DNA of 44,012 nt from an uncultured Sphingomonadales bacterium (GTDB lineage Bacteria > Pseudomonadota > Alphaproteobacteria > Sphingomonadales > Sphingomonadaceae). The notes under the pieces were generated by a model. The model made no database searches and was not told the DNA's origin. It worked only from the letters and a program-made list of their open reading frames with translations. Of the stretch, positions 8,754-17,612 are shown piece after piece (the stretch's first letter is position 1; each line of letters begins with the position of its first letter). Both the position numbers and the translations under genes were made by a program. The DNA lies in NCBI GenBank assembly GCA_903848655.1, contig CAINGT010000029.1, positions 1 through 44,012 of the forward strand, in the 5' to 3' direction.

Positions 8754-9785
8754 ATGACTTACCGCCTGTTGCGCCCGCTGTTGTTCACGATTCCCGCCGA
8801 ACCTGCGCACAATCTGACGCTTGCGGCCTTGCGCGCCGCGCCGTGGTTGCAGCGGCCCGACATTCATCCCAAGCTGACTTTGCGCGTGGCGGGCATCGCA
8901 TTTCCCAACCCGGTCATGCTCGCCCCCGGCTTTGACAAGAATGCGACAGTGGTTGATGCCATGCTGGGGCTGGGGTTTGGCGGGGTCGAAGTGGGAACCG
9001 TGACCCCGCGCCCGCAAGCGGGCAATCCGCGCCCTCGATTGTTCCGGCTGGTCGAAGATCGCGCGGTGATCAACCGCATGGGGTTCAACAACGATGGGGC
9101 TGCGGCGGTCGCGGCACGGTTGCGCGCGCGGCGGCAGTCACCCGGGGTGGTCGGGGTGAATATCGGGGCCAACAAAGATTCGACCGACCGCGTGGCCGAC
9201 TATGCCGAAATGACGCGGATCATGGTGCCGCTGGCACAATATCTGACGGTCAACATTTCGTCGCCCAACACGCCGGGCTTGCGCGATTTGCAGCACGAAG
9301 GCGCGCTGGCCGCGCTGGTTGATGCGGTGCTGCGCGCGCGCGCGGGCCGGCCGACGCCGATTTTCCTCAAGCTGGCGCCTGACTTGGCACCGCGCGAGAT
9401 TGATGCGATCTGCCGGATCGCGATCAGCCAGGGGATCAATGGGCTGGTCATCGCCAACACCACGCTCAGCCGCCCGGCACTGCAATCGGCCCATGCAGGC
9501 GAAGCGGGCGGGCTGTCGGGGGAACCGTTGCGCGATCTGGCGCTGCGCAATTTGCGCGATTTCCGCAAGGCCAGCGGCGGGCAGATCCCGTTGATCGCGG
9601 TGGGCGGGATTGCCACGCTCGATGATGTGTGGGCGCGCATCCGCGCCGGGGCCAGCCTCGTGCAGCTTTACACTGCGCTGGTCTACGAAGGGCCGGGGCT
9701 GGCGCGCAAGCTGGTGGCGGGGTTGAACACCCGTGTAAGCGAATATGGCTTTGACAGCATTGCCGAAGCTGTCGGGACCGAATAG
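8754..9785 (+). CDS. pyrD: Dihydroorotate dehydrogenase (quinone), class 2
   Basis: Oxidises dihydroorotate to orotate using FMN and passes electrons to membrane quinone; fourth step of pyrimidine synthesis. The 343-residue protein has the N-terminal helical extension of class 2 enzymes (MTYRLLRPLLFTIPAEPAH), which docks on the membrane. It also has NRMGFNNDG, the NISSPNTPG motif containing the catalytic serine (S170), and the FMN-phosphate region LVQLYTALVYEGP near the end. ATG 8754 is preferred to the TTG two codons upstream. The gamma-glutamyltransferase gene starts 10 bases after the stop and may be co-transcribed. pyrC, the preceding step in the pathway, lies about 5 kb away. Confidence 0.96.
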   Translation: MTYRLLRPLLFTIPAEPAHNLTLAALRAAPWLQRPDIHPKLTLRVAGIAFPNPVMLAPGFDKNATVVDAMLGLGFGGVEVGTVTPRPQAGNPRPRLFRLVEDRAVINRMGFNNDGAAAVAARLRARRQSPGVVGVNIGANKDSTDRVADYAEMTRIMVPLAQYLTVNISSPNTPGLRDLQHEGALAALVDAVLRARAGRPTPIFLKLAPDLAPREIDAICRIAISQGINGLVIANTTLSRPALQSAHAGEAGGLSGEPLRDLALRNLRDFRKASGGQIPLIAVGGIATLDDVWARIRAGASLVQLYTALVYEGPGLARKLVAGLNTRVSEYGFDSIAEAVGTE

Positions 9786-9795
9786 CATCGCAGGC

Positions 9796-11496
9796 ATGAT
9801 AGTCTGCCGCTTGCGCTTCACGCTTTGCTTATGCCTCATCGTCGCGCCGCTGGCGGTCAATGCCGCCACGCCGCGCGGCGTGGTTTCCGCCGCCGATCCG
9901 CGCGCCGCTGCGGCGGGGGCAGAGATGCTGCGGCGCGGCGGCAGTGCGACCGATGCGGCGATTGCCATGATGCTGGCGCTGGCGGTGGTTGAACCGCAAA
10001 GTTCGGGCCTGGGCGGCGGCGGATTTCTGGTCACCGGCAGCGCCACGGGCAAAGTCGATAGCTATGACGGGCGCGAGACTGCGCCGCGTGCGGCAACGCC
10101 GCAGTGGTTTTACCGCGATGGCGTGGTGCTCGATCATGGCGCAGCGGTTCCCGGCGGGCGCAGCGTCGGGGTGCCGGGCAATCTGGCGCTGGCGGCATTG
10201 GCGCACGCCCGGCACGGACGTTTGCCTTGGGCGCGGCTGTTCGATCCGGCGATCAGCCTTGCGCGCGACGGGTTTGCGGTAACGCCCCGGCTCAACGCCA
10301 CACTGGCGATGTTTACCGCGACGGTCGGGATTGATCCGGCGGGGCGTGCCTTGTGGCTGGACAGCAGCGGTGCCGCGCGCGCGGTCGGTAGCGTGGTGCG
10401 CAATCCGGCGCTGGCGCGCATTCTTCAGCAAGTCGCGCGGCAGGGGCCGCGCGCGTTCTACACCGGTGCCAATGCGGCGGCCATCGCCCGCCGGGTTGCG
10501 ACCAGTCCGGTCAATCCCGCGCCGCTGACCGTGGCCGACATCACCGCCTATCGCGCCCGCGCGGTGCCCCCGGTGTGCGCGCCCTATCGCCAGTGGCGGG
10601 TGTGTACCATGGGGCCGCCGTCGGCGGGTGGGATCGCGGTGCTGCAAGTGCTGGGGATGGTGCAGCGGTTTGATCTGAAGGCGCTTGGCCCCGCCAATCC
10701 GGTCGCGTGGCACCTGCTGGCAGAGGCCGAACGGCTGGCCTTTGCGGATCGCGACCGCTACGGGGCCGATGCCGCATTCGTGCCCGTGCCGGTCAAAGGC
10801 TTGCTCGATCCCGCCTATATTGCCGCGCGATCCGCGCTGATCGATCCGGCGACAACTTTGCCCCATGCCGCGCCCGGCACACCGGCGGGGGCGGACCCGG
10901 CGTTTGCCATGGCCGCTCCGGTCGATGAACACGGCACCACGCATTTTGTCGCGGTCGATGCGCGCGGCAATGTCGCCAGCTATACCGCCACGGTTGAAAG
11001 CGGGTTCGGATCGGGGCTGGTGGTCAATGGCTATTTGCTCAACAACGAATTGACCGATTTCAATCTGGTGCCCGATATTGCTGGCAAGCCGACCGCCAAC
11101 CGGGTGGAGCCGGGCAAGCGACCGCGCAGTTCGATGAGCCCGATCGTGGTCTACGACGCCGCCGGGCATGTCCGGTTGGCGGGCGGGGCTGGCGGCGGCG
11201 CGACGATCCCGGCGCAAGTCATCCGGCTGGTGATCGGAACGCTCGATTGGGGGATGGATGCGCGCACCGCGATTGCCCAAAGCGTGGTGTTCCCCACCGG
11301 CAGCACCAGCACCGAAGCATTGCTGGTAGAGGCGGGCAGCAGCCTTGAGCCGATGATCCCCGCATTGACCGCGCTGGGCCATACCAACACGATTGCGCGG
11401 CCGCTGCGGCTCAAAGCCAATGCGGTCGAGGCGACGGCGCAAGGCTGGCGCGGGGCGGCTGATCCGCGCAGCGAAGGGGCGGCCGCTTCGCCTTAA
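9796..11496 (+). CDS. ggt: Gamma-glutamyltransferase (periplasmic)
   Basis: Breaks the gamma-glutamyl bond of glutathione and transfers or hydrolyses the glutamyl group. The 566-residue precursor starts with a signal peptide (hydrophobic residues 5-21, likely cut after A23 in VNA-A). The large-subunit part contains GGSATDAAIAMMLALAVVEP and the SSGLGGGGFLV motif. The autocatalytic nucleophile is T381 in EHGTTHFVAVD, giving a small subunit of about 185 residues with the expected glycine-rich GGAGGGATIP loop. ATG 9796 is chosen because it places the signal peptide at the N-terminus; an upstream in-frame TTG at 9745 would overlap pyrD. It is 10 bases from pyrD, but glutathione turnover has no known direct link to pyrimidine synthesis. 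Confidence 0.94.
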   Translation: MIVCRLRFTLCLCLIVAPLAVNAATPRGVVSAADPRAAAAGAEMLRRGGSATDAAIAMMLALAVVEPQSSGLGGGGFLVTGSATGKVDSYDGRETAPRAATPQWFYRDGVVLDHGAAVPGGRSVGVPGNLALAALAHARHGRLPWARLFDPAISLARDGFAVTPRLNATLAMFTATVGIDPAGRALWLDSSGAARAVGSVVRNPALARILQQVARQGPRAFYTGANAAAIARRVATSPVNPAPLTVADITAYRARAVPPVCAPYRQWRVCTMGPPSAGGIAVLQVLGMVQRFDLKALGPANPVAWHLLAEAERLAFADRDRYGADAAFVPVPVKGLLDPAYIAARSALIDPATTLPHAAPGTPAGADPAFAMAAPVDEHGTTHFVAVDARGNVASYTATVESGFGSGLVVNGYLLNNELTDFNLVPDIAGKPTANRVEPGKRPRSSMSPIVVYDAAGHVRLAGGAGGGATIPAQVIRLVIGTLDWGMDARTAIAQSVVFPTGSTSTEALLVEAGSSLEPMIPALTALGHTNTIARPLRLKANAVEATAQGWRGAADPRSEGAAASP

Positions 11497-11583
11497 ACGG
11501 CGCGGCACCCGCGCCGCTTGCCGAAGCGCCGGGCCGCAGTATAGTCGGGCACCAGCCTTTTTGCGCGAAGGACCGCATCGCCG

Positions 11584-13386
11584 GTGCAACTGACCGATTT
11601 TGATCGCTACCCCAACCTCGTGGCGATGTTCCTTGACCGCGCGGCTGAGCGTGGATCGCGCCCGATGCTGGTGGCAAAGCGCGATGGCGCGTGGGGCGCC
11701 ACCGACTGGACGCGCGCGGCGGATCAGGTCTGCCAGCTCGCCCAAGCGCTGCGCGCCATCGGGCTGAACGCGGGCGACCGCGTGGCACTGGTATCGGAAA
11801 ACCGCCCCGAATGGTGCATTGCCGATCTGGCGATTATGGCCGCCGGGCTGGTGACGGTGCCGACATACACCACCAACACCGAACGCGATCATCACCATAT
11901 CCTGGAAAATTCGGGCGCGCGCGCGATCATCGTGTCCACCGCAAAGCTCGCGCAGCCGTTGCTGGCGGCGGCTTTGCGCGCGCCCAATGTCGAACATGTC
12001 ATCGGCATGGAGCCGTTGCGCGCGATGCAGTCGGGAACGCTCGCCTATCACACGTGGGACGATCTGATAACGGGCGATGCCGCGCGCGCGCGTTCCGCCG
12101 TGGCCGCGCGGGTGGCCAGCATCGCGCGCGATGATCTGGCCTGCCTGATCTATACCAGCGGCACCGGCGGCGCACCGCGCGGGGTGCGCCAGCACCATGG
12201 CGCGATTTTGTGCAATGTCGCGGGCGCGGCGCATGTTCTGGCCGAAGATTTCACGTGGCATGACGATGTGTTCCTGTCGTTCCTGCCGCTCAGCCACGCT
12301 TATGAACACAGCGCCGGGCAATTTCTGCCGATCGGCATGGGCGCGACGATCCATTATGCCGAATCGCTGGAAAAGCTCGCCGCCAACATGGCCGAAGTGC
12401 GCCCGACCGTGATGGTGGTGGTGCCGCGCTTGTTTGAAGTGCTGCGCGCGCGGATCATCAAGCAGATCGAAAAACAGGGTGGCATTGCGTCCGCTTTGCT
12501 GCAAGCGGCGCTGGCGCTGGCGGCACGCCGCGCCGCCGGGCGCGCCCGGCTGACCGACCGCTTGCTCGATCTGGCGCTCGAAGCGACGCTGCGGCCCAAG
12601 ATCCGCAAACGCTTTGGCGGGCGGCTCAAGGCACTGGTATCGGGCGGCGCGCCGCTCAATCCCGAAGTCGGGCAGTTTTTTGCCGCCGTCGGGCTGACGA
12701 TGCTGCAAGGCTATGGCCAGACCGAATCCGGCCCGGTGATTTCGGTCAACCGCCCGCGCGCGGGTATCCGCATGGATACCGTCGGGCCACCGTTGCGCGG
12801 GGTCGAAGTGCGGATTGCCGACGATGGCGAAATTCTCGTGCGCGGTGAACTCGTGATGCACGGCTATTGGCAGGCAGAGGCGGAAACCGCGCGCACGATC
12901 AAAGACGGCTGGCTGCACACCGGCGATATCGGCCATATCGACCCGGCCGGGCGGATCGTTATCACCGACCGCAAGAAAGATATGATCGTCAACGACAAAG
13001 GCGACAATATCGCCCCGCAGAAAGTCGAAGGGATGCTGACCTTGCAACCCGAAATTGCCCAGGCGATGGTCAGCGGGGACAAGCGCCCTTATGTCGTCGG
13101 GCTGATCGTTCCCGACGCCGAATGGGCGCTCGACTGGGCGCGCGCGGCGGGCGAATCGTTCGATATCGCCGCGTTGCAAGACTTGCCCGCATTCCGCAGC
13201 GCGGTCCGCGCCGCGATTGACCGGGTTAATGCCGATCTGTCGGTGATCGAAAAAGTCCGTCAATTCGCCTTTGCCGACGAACCCTTCGCGATCACCAACG
13301 AAGAACTGACCCCCTCGCTCAAAATCCGCCGCCACAAGATCCGCGAACGTTATGGCGCACGGATCGATGCGCTCTATCGCGGGTAA
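11584..13386 (+). CDS. AMP-dependent long-chain acyl-CoA synthetase
   Basis: Activates fatty acids to acyl-CoA through an acyl-adenylate. The protein is 600 residues, matching the long-chain FadD15/ACSL-like group. The ATP-binding loop is YTSGTGGAPRG (residues 190-200), slightly altered from YTSGTTGxPKG: the second T is G and the K is R. The other adenylate-forming motifs are GYGQTES (from about 376) and LHTGDIGHID with D448, then RKKDMI. The start is GTG at 11584. A TetR-type regulator follows after about 75 bases. The exact chain length used is not readable from sequence. Confidence 0.9.
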   Translation: MQLTDFDRYPNLVAMFLDRAAERGSRPMLVAKRDGAWGATDWTRAADQVCQLAQALRAIGLNAGDRVALVSENRPEWCIADLAIMAAGLVTVPTYTTNTERDHHHILENSGARAIIVSTAKLAQPLLAAALRAPNVEHVIGMEPLRAMQSGTLAYHTWDDLITGDAARARSAVAARVASIARDDLACLIYTSGTGGAPRGVRQHHGAILCNVAGAAHVLAEDFTWHDDVFLSFLPLSHAYEHSAGQFLPIGMGATIHYAESLEKLAANMAEVRPTVMVVVPRLFEVLRARIIKQIEKQGGIASALLQAALALAARRAAGRARLTDRLLDLALEATLRPKIRKRFGGRLKALVSGGAPLNPEVGQFFAAVGLTMLQGYGQTESGPVISVNRPRAGIRMDTVGPPLRGVEVRIADDGEILVRGELVMHGYWQAEAETARTIKDGWLHTGDIGHIDPAGRIVITDRKKDMIVNDKGDNIAPQKVEGMLTLQPEIAQAMVSGDKRPYVVGLIVPDAEWALDWARAAGESFDIAALQDLPAFRSAVRAAIDRVNADLSVIEKVRQFAFADEPFAITNEELTPSLKIRRHKIRERYGARIDALYRG

Positions 13387-13431
13387 AGCGCGATGCGAAA
13401 AACCGGTACCCCCATTTTTGCGTCACGCGCT
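13387..13431 (+). repeat. Degenerate short copy of the dispersed repeat (copy 3)
   Basis: A 45-base relic with GATGCGAAAAACCGGTACC in the middle, flanked by AGCGC and GCGCT ends that still pair. It keeps the GCGAAAAACCGGT core of module A but has lost most of the rest. It fills the gap between the acyl-CoA synthetase stop and the TetR-type gene. Confidence 0.6.
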
Positions 13432-13460
13432 AATCGGGCGCGGGTCGCGGGTTGGCACCC

Positions 13461-14069
13461 GTGAAGGAACCGCGCCGACGGCTTGGTCCGCAAGAATTCC
13501 GGGTAACAGCGCTTGAGGCGGCGCGGGGATTGCTGATTGCGGCGGGGCCGCAGGCGGTGACGCTGAAGGCGGTGGCCGGCCAGATCGGGCGCACCCATGC
13601 CAATCTGTTGCACCACTTTGGTTCCGCAGCCGAATTGCAGGCCGATCTGGCGCGCTATCTGACAGCGATGATTTGCGCGCGGATTCGCGATGCCGTCATC
13701 GCCAGCCGGTCGGGCGTCGGATCACCGCGCGATGTCGTCGATCTGACGTTCGATGCGTTTGCGCACGAGGGCGCGGGCGCGCTGGCGTCGTGGATGCTGG
13801 TCACAGGCAACACCACCGCGCTCGACCCGATCGTCGAAACGATCCACGATCTGGTGCTCGAACTCGATGAATTCGGCGGGGCCCATTGCCGCGAATCGAC
13901 GCTGGCGCTGACGCTGATGGCGCTCGGCGATGCGCTGCTGGGTGCACCGCTCAGCCGCGCGCTCGAACTGCCGCGCGCGGCGGCGCGCGATCATGCAGCG
14001 CGGATCTTGTGCGAAGCCTTGCAGCGCGATGGTGACAGCAGCGCGCGCGAAGCGCTGCTGCCGCGATAG
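13461..14069 (+). CDS. TetR/AcrR-type transcriptional regulator
   Basis: A 202-residue protein with an N-terminal helix-turn-helix of the TetR kind (about residues 10-55: a first helix ALEAARGLLIAAG, then VTLKAVAGQIGRTHANLLHHFGS, where LLHHFGS corresponds to the usual LYYHFxS). The rest is an all-helical ligand/dimer domain typical of the family. GTG 13461 is preferred; TTG 13452 is also in frame. It sits directly downstream of an acyl-CoA synthetase on the same strand, so control of fatty-acid genes is a reasonable but unproven guess. It converges with ygfZ, 11 bases apart. Confidence 0.8.
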   Translation: MKEPRRRLGPQEFRVTALEAARGLLIAAGPQAVTLKAVAGQIGRTHANLLHHFGSAAELQADLARYLTAMICARIRDAVIASRSGVGSPRDVVDLTFDAFAHEGAGALASWMLVTGNTTALDPIVETIHDLVLELDEFGGAHCRESTLALTLMALGDALLGAPLSRALELPRAAARDHAARILCEALQRDGDSSAREALLPR

Positions 14070-14080
14070 CACTCGGCGGA

Positions 14081-14833
14081 TCATTCCCCCCGGTCGATCC
14101 CCATCCAGTCGGGGGCATGGACAATATCTTCGATGCGCAAGTGATCGACCGCAAGGCCAAGCGCGGGATAAGCGGCACGTTGCCGTTCTGGCCGCGACCG
14201 GTCAATCGGCACCACCACCAGCCGCCGGTTGACTTTTTGCCGCCAGTTCATCCGCGCGGTGTTTTCCTGTCCGACATAACAGCCTTTGGTAAAGCTGACC
14301 CCGTTGAGATCGGCGGCATTGGTTTCAAGCCACAAAGTCGTGTCATGGCCAAGCTCCGCCTGCCCTTCGGCCACGCCGTGCGCCAGTCGGTGCGCCAGCC
14401 ACGCCGCATCGACCGGGGTTTCGTCAGCGGTTAGCGGCGCAATCCAGCGCCAGCCGAGCGCGGGCAGGCGCGGATCGGGGCTGGCCCCGACAGGCAGGTC
14501 ATTGCCCGCCGTTTGCCAGAACACGCCCCACGCGTCATCGCGCGCGATGGCGATGCGGCGGCGCAAGCGGTACAGCGTCAGCCGCCGCACCAGCGCATCG
14601 GCGGCGCTGGCCTCAACATCCAGCAGCAGCGCGGGTCCATCGCGCCAGACCATAAAATCGAACAACGCTTTGCCCTGCGGCGACAACAGCCCGGCCCAGA
14701 CCGGCAAGGCCCCGGTTACATCGTGGGTAATCAGCCCTTGGACAAAACCGGCAACATCTTCGCCGGGATCAAGCGGCGACAGCCGCACGAGCGCGCGGGT
14801 GGTCAGGCGGGGGGCGGGAAATGGTTTGGTCAT
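14081..14833 (-). CDS. ygfZ: YgfZ/GcvT-fold folate-binding protein (Fe-S cluster repair/maturation)
   Basis: A 250-residue cytoplasmic protein of the YgfZ family, which resembles the glycine-cleavage T protein, binds folate and supports repair or assembly of certain Fe-S enzymes. The signature KGCYVGQE is present with its conserved cysteine at residue 185. The N-terminal part LTTRALVRLSPLDPGEDVAGF is also typical. ATG 14833 is chosen; the open frame runs far upstream across pyrC but that part is antisense and meaningless. The gene is divergent from pyrC, with only 39 bases between the two start codons, so the promoters must overlap or abut. Confidence 0.88.
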   Translation of the reverse strand: MTKPFPAPRLTTRALVRLSPLDPGEDVAGFVQGLITHDVTGALPVWAGLLSPQGKALFDFMVWRDGPALLLDVEASAADALVRRLTLYRLRRRIAIARDDAWGVFWQTAGNDLPVGASPDPRLPALGWRWIAPLTADETPVDAAWLAHRLAHGVAEGQAELGHDTTLWLETNAADLNGVSFTKGCYVGQENTARMNWRQKVNRRLVVVPIDRSRPERQRAAYPALGLAVDHLRIEDIVHAPDWMGIDRGE

Positions 14834-14872
14834 GCGTGACAGATAGGCGCGCACATGCTTATGGGGAAGACC

Positions 14873-15919
14873 ATGACGACAAAGCTGACCATCCCCCGCC
14901 CCGATGACTGGCATGTGCACGTGCGCGATGGCGCGTTGCTGGCGGGGGTGCTGCCCCATACCGCGCGCCAGTTCGCGCGGGCGATCATCATGCCCAACCT
15001 CAATCCGCCGATGGCCGACAGCGCCGGGGTCCTCGCCTATCGCCAGCGGATCATGGCGGCGCTGGCGCAAACCGCACCCGAATGCGCGTTCACCCCGTTG
15101 ATGACGCTCTATCTGACTGATGCGACCGACCCCGAAATGGTGGCGCGCGGCCATGCGGCGGGCGATTTCATCGCGGCCAAGCTCTATCCCGCGCACGCCA
15201 CCACCGGGTCGGCCCACGGCGTGACCGACATCGCGCGAATCTGGCCGGTGCTCGAACGCATGGCCGAAATCGGCATGCCTTTGCTGATCCATGGCGAAGT
15301 GACCGACGCGCACGTCGATGTGTTCGACCGCGAGGCGGTATTCATCGACCGCACCCTGGCCCCGCTGATCGCGCGCCTGCCCGATCTGCGCGTGGTGTTC
15401 GAACACATCACCACGGCACAGGCCGCCGCCTTCGTGCGTTCTGCCGGGCCGAATGTCGCCGCGACGATCACGCCGCAGCACTTGCACCTCAACCGCAATG
15501 CGATGTTCGCGGGCGGAATCCGCCCCCACGCCTATTGCCTGCCCGTCGCCAAGCGCGAACACCACCGGCAGGCCTTGCGCCAACTGGCAACGTCGGGATT
15601 TGCGCGGGTGTTCCTCGGCACTGATTCGGCCCCGCATGACCGCCACTTGAAAGAAGCGGCCTGCGGTTGCGCGGGGATTTTCAACGCGCCTTATGCGCTC
15701 GAAAGCTATGCCACGGTGTTTGACGACGAAGGCGCGCTCGACAGATTCGAAGGCTTTGCCGCGCGCAATGGCCCGGCGTTTTATCGCCTGCCGGTCAATC
15801 CCGATACGATCACGCTGGTGCGCGAACCGGTAACCGTACCCGCGACGATCACTTGCAACGGTACCGCAATCGTGCCCTTTCATGCGGGCGAAACGCTGGC
15901 CTGGCGGGTGCTGACCTGA
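14873..15919 (+). CDS. pyrC: Dihydroorotase, class II
   Basis: Zinc enzyme that cyclises N-carbamoyl-aspartate to dihydroorotate in pyrimidine synthesis. It is 348 residues, the size of E. coli PyrC, and the active-site residues line up with it: H14 and H16 in WHVHVRDG, the carboxylated lysine K103 in AAKLYP, the histidines in LLIHGEV and FEHITT, and the aspartate in FLGTDSAPH. ATG 14873 is chosen because a GGGGA ribosome-binding site lies 5-9 bases upstream; an in-frame ATG six codons earlier exists. It shares a 39-base divergent intergenic region with ygfZ. Confidence 0.96.
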   Translation: MTTKLTIPRPDDWHVHVRDGALLAGVLPHTARQFARAIIMPNLNPPMADSAGVLAYRQRIMAALAQTAPECAFTPLMTLYLTDATDPEMVARGHAAGDFIAAKLYPAHATTGSAHGVTDIARIWPVLERMAEIGMPLLIHGEVTDAHVDVFDREAVFIDRTLAPLIARLPDLRVVFEHITTAQAAAFVRSAGPNVAATITPQHLHLNRNAMFAGGIRPHAYCLPVAKREHHRQALRQLATSGFARVFLGTDSAPHDRHLKEAACGCAGIFNAPYALESYATVFDDEGALDRFEGFAARNGPAFYRLPVNPDTITLVREPVTVPATITCNGTAIVPFHAGETLAWRVLT

Positions 15920-16018
15920 AACCCGGCGTCGAACCATTTGGCAGAAGCCACCGTCGGCATTGTCTCAAAGTGGCGGCCTGCTTCGCAACGATTGTTGTCC
16001 TGCCCGGAAAGGTCCCCG

Positions 16019-17281
16019 ATGCCCCGAGATAGCGCTGCACGCGCCGCTTATACCCGGCCATTCGTGATCGTCGGTCTGATCGCGGCATCGCTGTTTATCA
16101 ATTATATCGATCGCGGCAATCTGGCGACCGGCGCCAAGCAGATCAGCGCCGATCTCAATCTGTCGGCCACCGCTTATGGCACGCTGCTGGCAGCGTTCTA
16201 TTTCAGCTATACCCTGTTGCAAGTGCCGATGGGGATGCTGGCCGACCGCTGGGGGGCAAAGCAGGTGCTCGGGCTGGGGGCGCTGATATGGTCGCTGTCC
16301 ACGCTGCTGACCGGCTTTGCCACGACATATGCCGAATTGATCGCATTGCGCTTTCTGCTCGGCCTTGGGGAATGCGTGGCGTTTACCACCGCGTCAAAGC
16401 TGATCGCGGTCAATGTGCCGCGTGATCGCGTGGGGCTGGCCAATGGGATTATCAGTTTCGGCTATATGGTGGGGCCGGCGGTGGGCACTTTGCTGGGCGG
16501 GGTGTTGATGGCGCACTGGGGGTGGCGTCCGGTGTTCGTGGCATTCGGCTTGGTGTCGCTGCTGTGGCTATTGCCGTGGAGCCGCGTACGGCTGCGCCCC
16601 GAGCCGCGCGCGGGCGAAGCGGGCAGCACCGACGCCATTGTGCCGTTCGGGCAAATCGTGCGCCAGCGCGCGCTGTGGGGCGCCGCGCTCGGCCATTTTG
16701 CCGGCAACTGGAACTGGTATTTCGTGCTCGGCTATTTGCCGATGTATCTGGAAAAGGCGCGCGGTTTTGACAAAGTGCAGATGGCCGAAGTGGCCTCGGC
16801 CGCTTATCTGCTCAATGCCTTGGCGGCGCTGTTCGCCGGTTGGGCCATCGGCAAGCTGATGGCGTTGGGCCATTCGACCACGCTGGTGTGCAAAGTGCCG
16901 CTGGCACTGGCACAAGTCGTCGGGCTGGTGGCGATGCTGGGAATGCCGGTGCTGCCGATCACCGGCTGTCTGGCGTGCCTGTTCGCATACGAAGTGGCGC
17001 TGGGCCTGTCATCGCCGCAATACTTCATGATCCCGCAGTTGATCGCCGGGCCGGGCGCAGTGGCGCGCTGGGTGGGGGTGCAGAACATGATGGGCAATCT
17101 GCCCGGCATCATTGGCATGTTCTATGCCGGCGTGCTGATCGATGCCAGCGGCGGGTCGTATTTCACCGCCTTTCTGGTGGCAGGTCTGATCAATGTTCTG
17201 GGCCTGATCGGCTGGACGGTGATCCTGCCGCGCATCGAACCGATCATCTGGAAACCTGTGCGCGCGGTTCGCCGGGCATGA
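16019..17281 (+). CDS. MFS transporter, probably anion:cation symporter group
   Basis: A 420-residue inner-membrane protein with about twelve hydrophobic segments in two halves separated by a charged central loop (RPEPRAGEAGSTD). The start of helix 1 reads SLFINYIDRGNLATG, and the helix 2-3 loop reads GMLADRWGAKQVLG, the hallmark MFS motif A. The N-D-R-N-like signature points to the ACS group, whose members import organic anions such as hexuronates or tartrate; the actual substrate is unknown. ATG 16019 is chosen over TTG 15938 because it leads directly into the first membrane segment and has GGAAAGG upstream. A hairpin with a T-run follows the stop. Confidence 0.86.
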   Translation: MPRDSAARAAYTRPFVIVGLIAASLFINYIDRGNLATGAKQISADLNLSATAYGTLLAAFYFSYTLLQVPMGMLADRWGAKQVLGLGALIWSLSTLLTGFATTYAELIALRFLLGLGECVAFTTASKLIAVNVPRDRVGLANGIISFGYMVGPAVGTLLGGVLMAHWGWRPVFVAFGLVSLLWLLPWSRVRLRPEPRAGEAGSTDAIVPFGQIVRQRALWGAALGHFAGNWNWYFVLGYLPMYLEKARGFDKVQMAEVASAAYLLNALAALFAGWAIGKLMALGHSTTLVCKVPLALAQVVGLVAMLGMPVLPITGCLACLFAYEVALGLSSPQYFMIPQLIAGPGAVARWVGVQNMMGNLPGIIGMFYAGVLIDASGGSYFTAFLVAGLINVLGLIGWTVILPRIEPIIWKPVRAVRRA

Positions 17282-17316
17282 CGCTGGCGTGGCTGGTGCG
17301 GCCAGCGCCCATTTTT
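17282..17316 (+). terminator. Possible rho-independent terminator after the MFS gene
   Basis: CGCTGGC (17282-17288) pairs with GCCAGCG (17301-17307), and a run of five T's at 17312-17316 follows shortly after. The stem is short, so the call is tentative. Confidence 0.4.
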
Positions 17317-17419
17317 GGACGCGCCTGCTATGCAACTTGGTACCGACCGTCACTGACTTCCCAGCCCCGGCAGGCGAGCAAGACGGGCTTTGGCACCTTT
17401 TTTTCGCCGTTGGAATAAT

Positions 17420-17569
17420 AGAGCGTGATGCGAAAAAGTGGGAACCGGTTTTTTGCAATAAATCACGCGAAAACAAAGACTCTATAACGGAATGCGATTC
17501 AATCTTATCGCATTCCGTTATAGAGCGTGATGCGAAAAAGTGGGAACCGGTTTTTCACATCACGCTCTA
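17420..17569 (+). repeat. Compound dispersed repeat: module A, module B, short module A (copy 4)
   Basis: The most complete copy. Module A runs from 17420 to about 17482. Module B is a perfect 16-bp stem (17483-17498 with 17507-17522) around an 8-base loop. A shortened module A follows (17521-17569), in which the TTTTTCGCAATAAATCACGC end is replaced by TTTTTCACATCACGCTCTA, so the short form closes as its own hairpin. This fills most of the 331-base gap between the MFS gene and the exported orphan; the last 40 bases are AT-rich without a clear signal. Confidence 0.92.
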
Positions 17570-17612
17570 ATAACATTCAGCATAACACGTCACCAGCAAT
17601 CAGAAAAATAAA

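Noticed and set aside
9829..13335. A 1168-codon open frame on the minus strand
   Set aside because: It lies antisense to ggt and the acyl-CoA synthetase, both clearly recognised by motifs. The translation is very rich in Arg, His, Gln and Asp, with no domain pattern, as expected for the reverse frame of GC-rich codons.
14834..15937. Long N-terminal extension of ygfZ across pyrC
   Set aside because: The extension is antisense to pyrC, whose metal ligands are all present; ygfZ starts at 14833.
17420..17569. Repeats considered as a CRISPR array
   Set aside because: Copies are scattered through 44 kb, differ in length and orientation, and there are no regular spacers or cas genes.
17289..17570. 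A 93-codon frame covering the doubled dispersed repeat
   Set aside because: It translates the repeat twice (RDAKKWEPVF) and has no independent support; repeats of this kind are non-coding.
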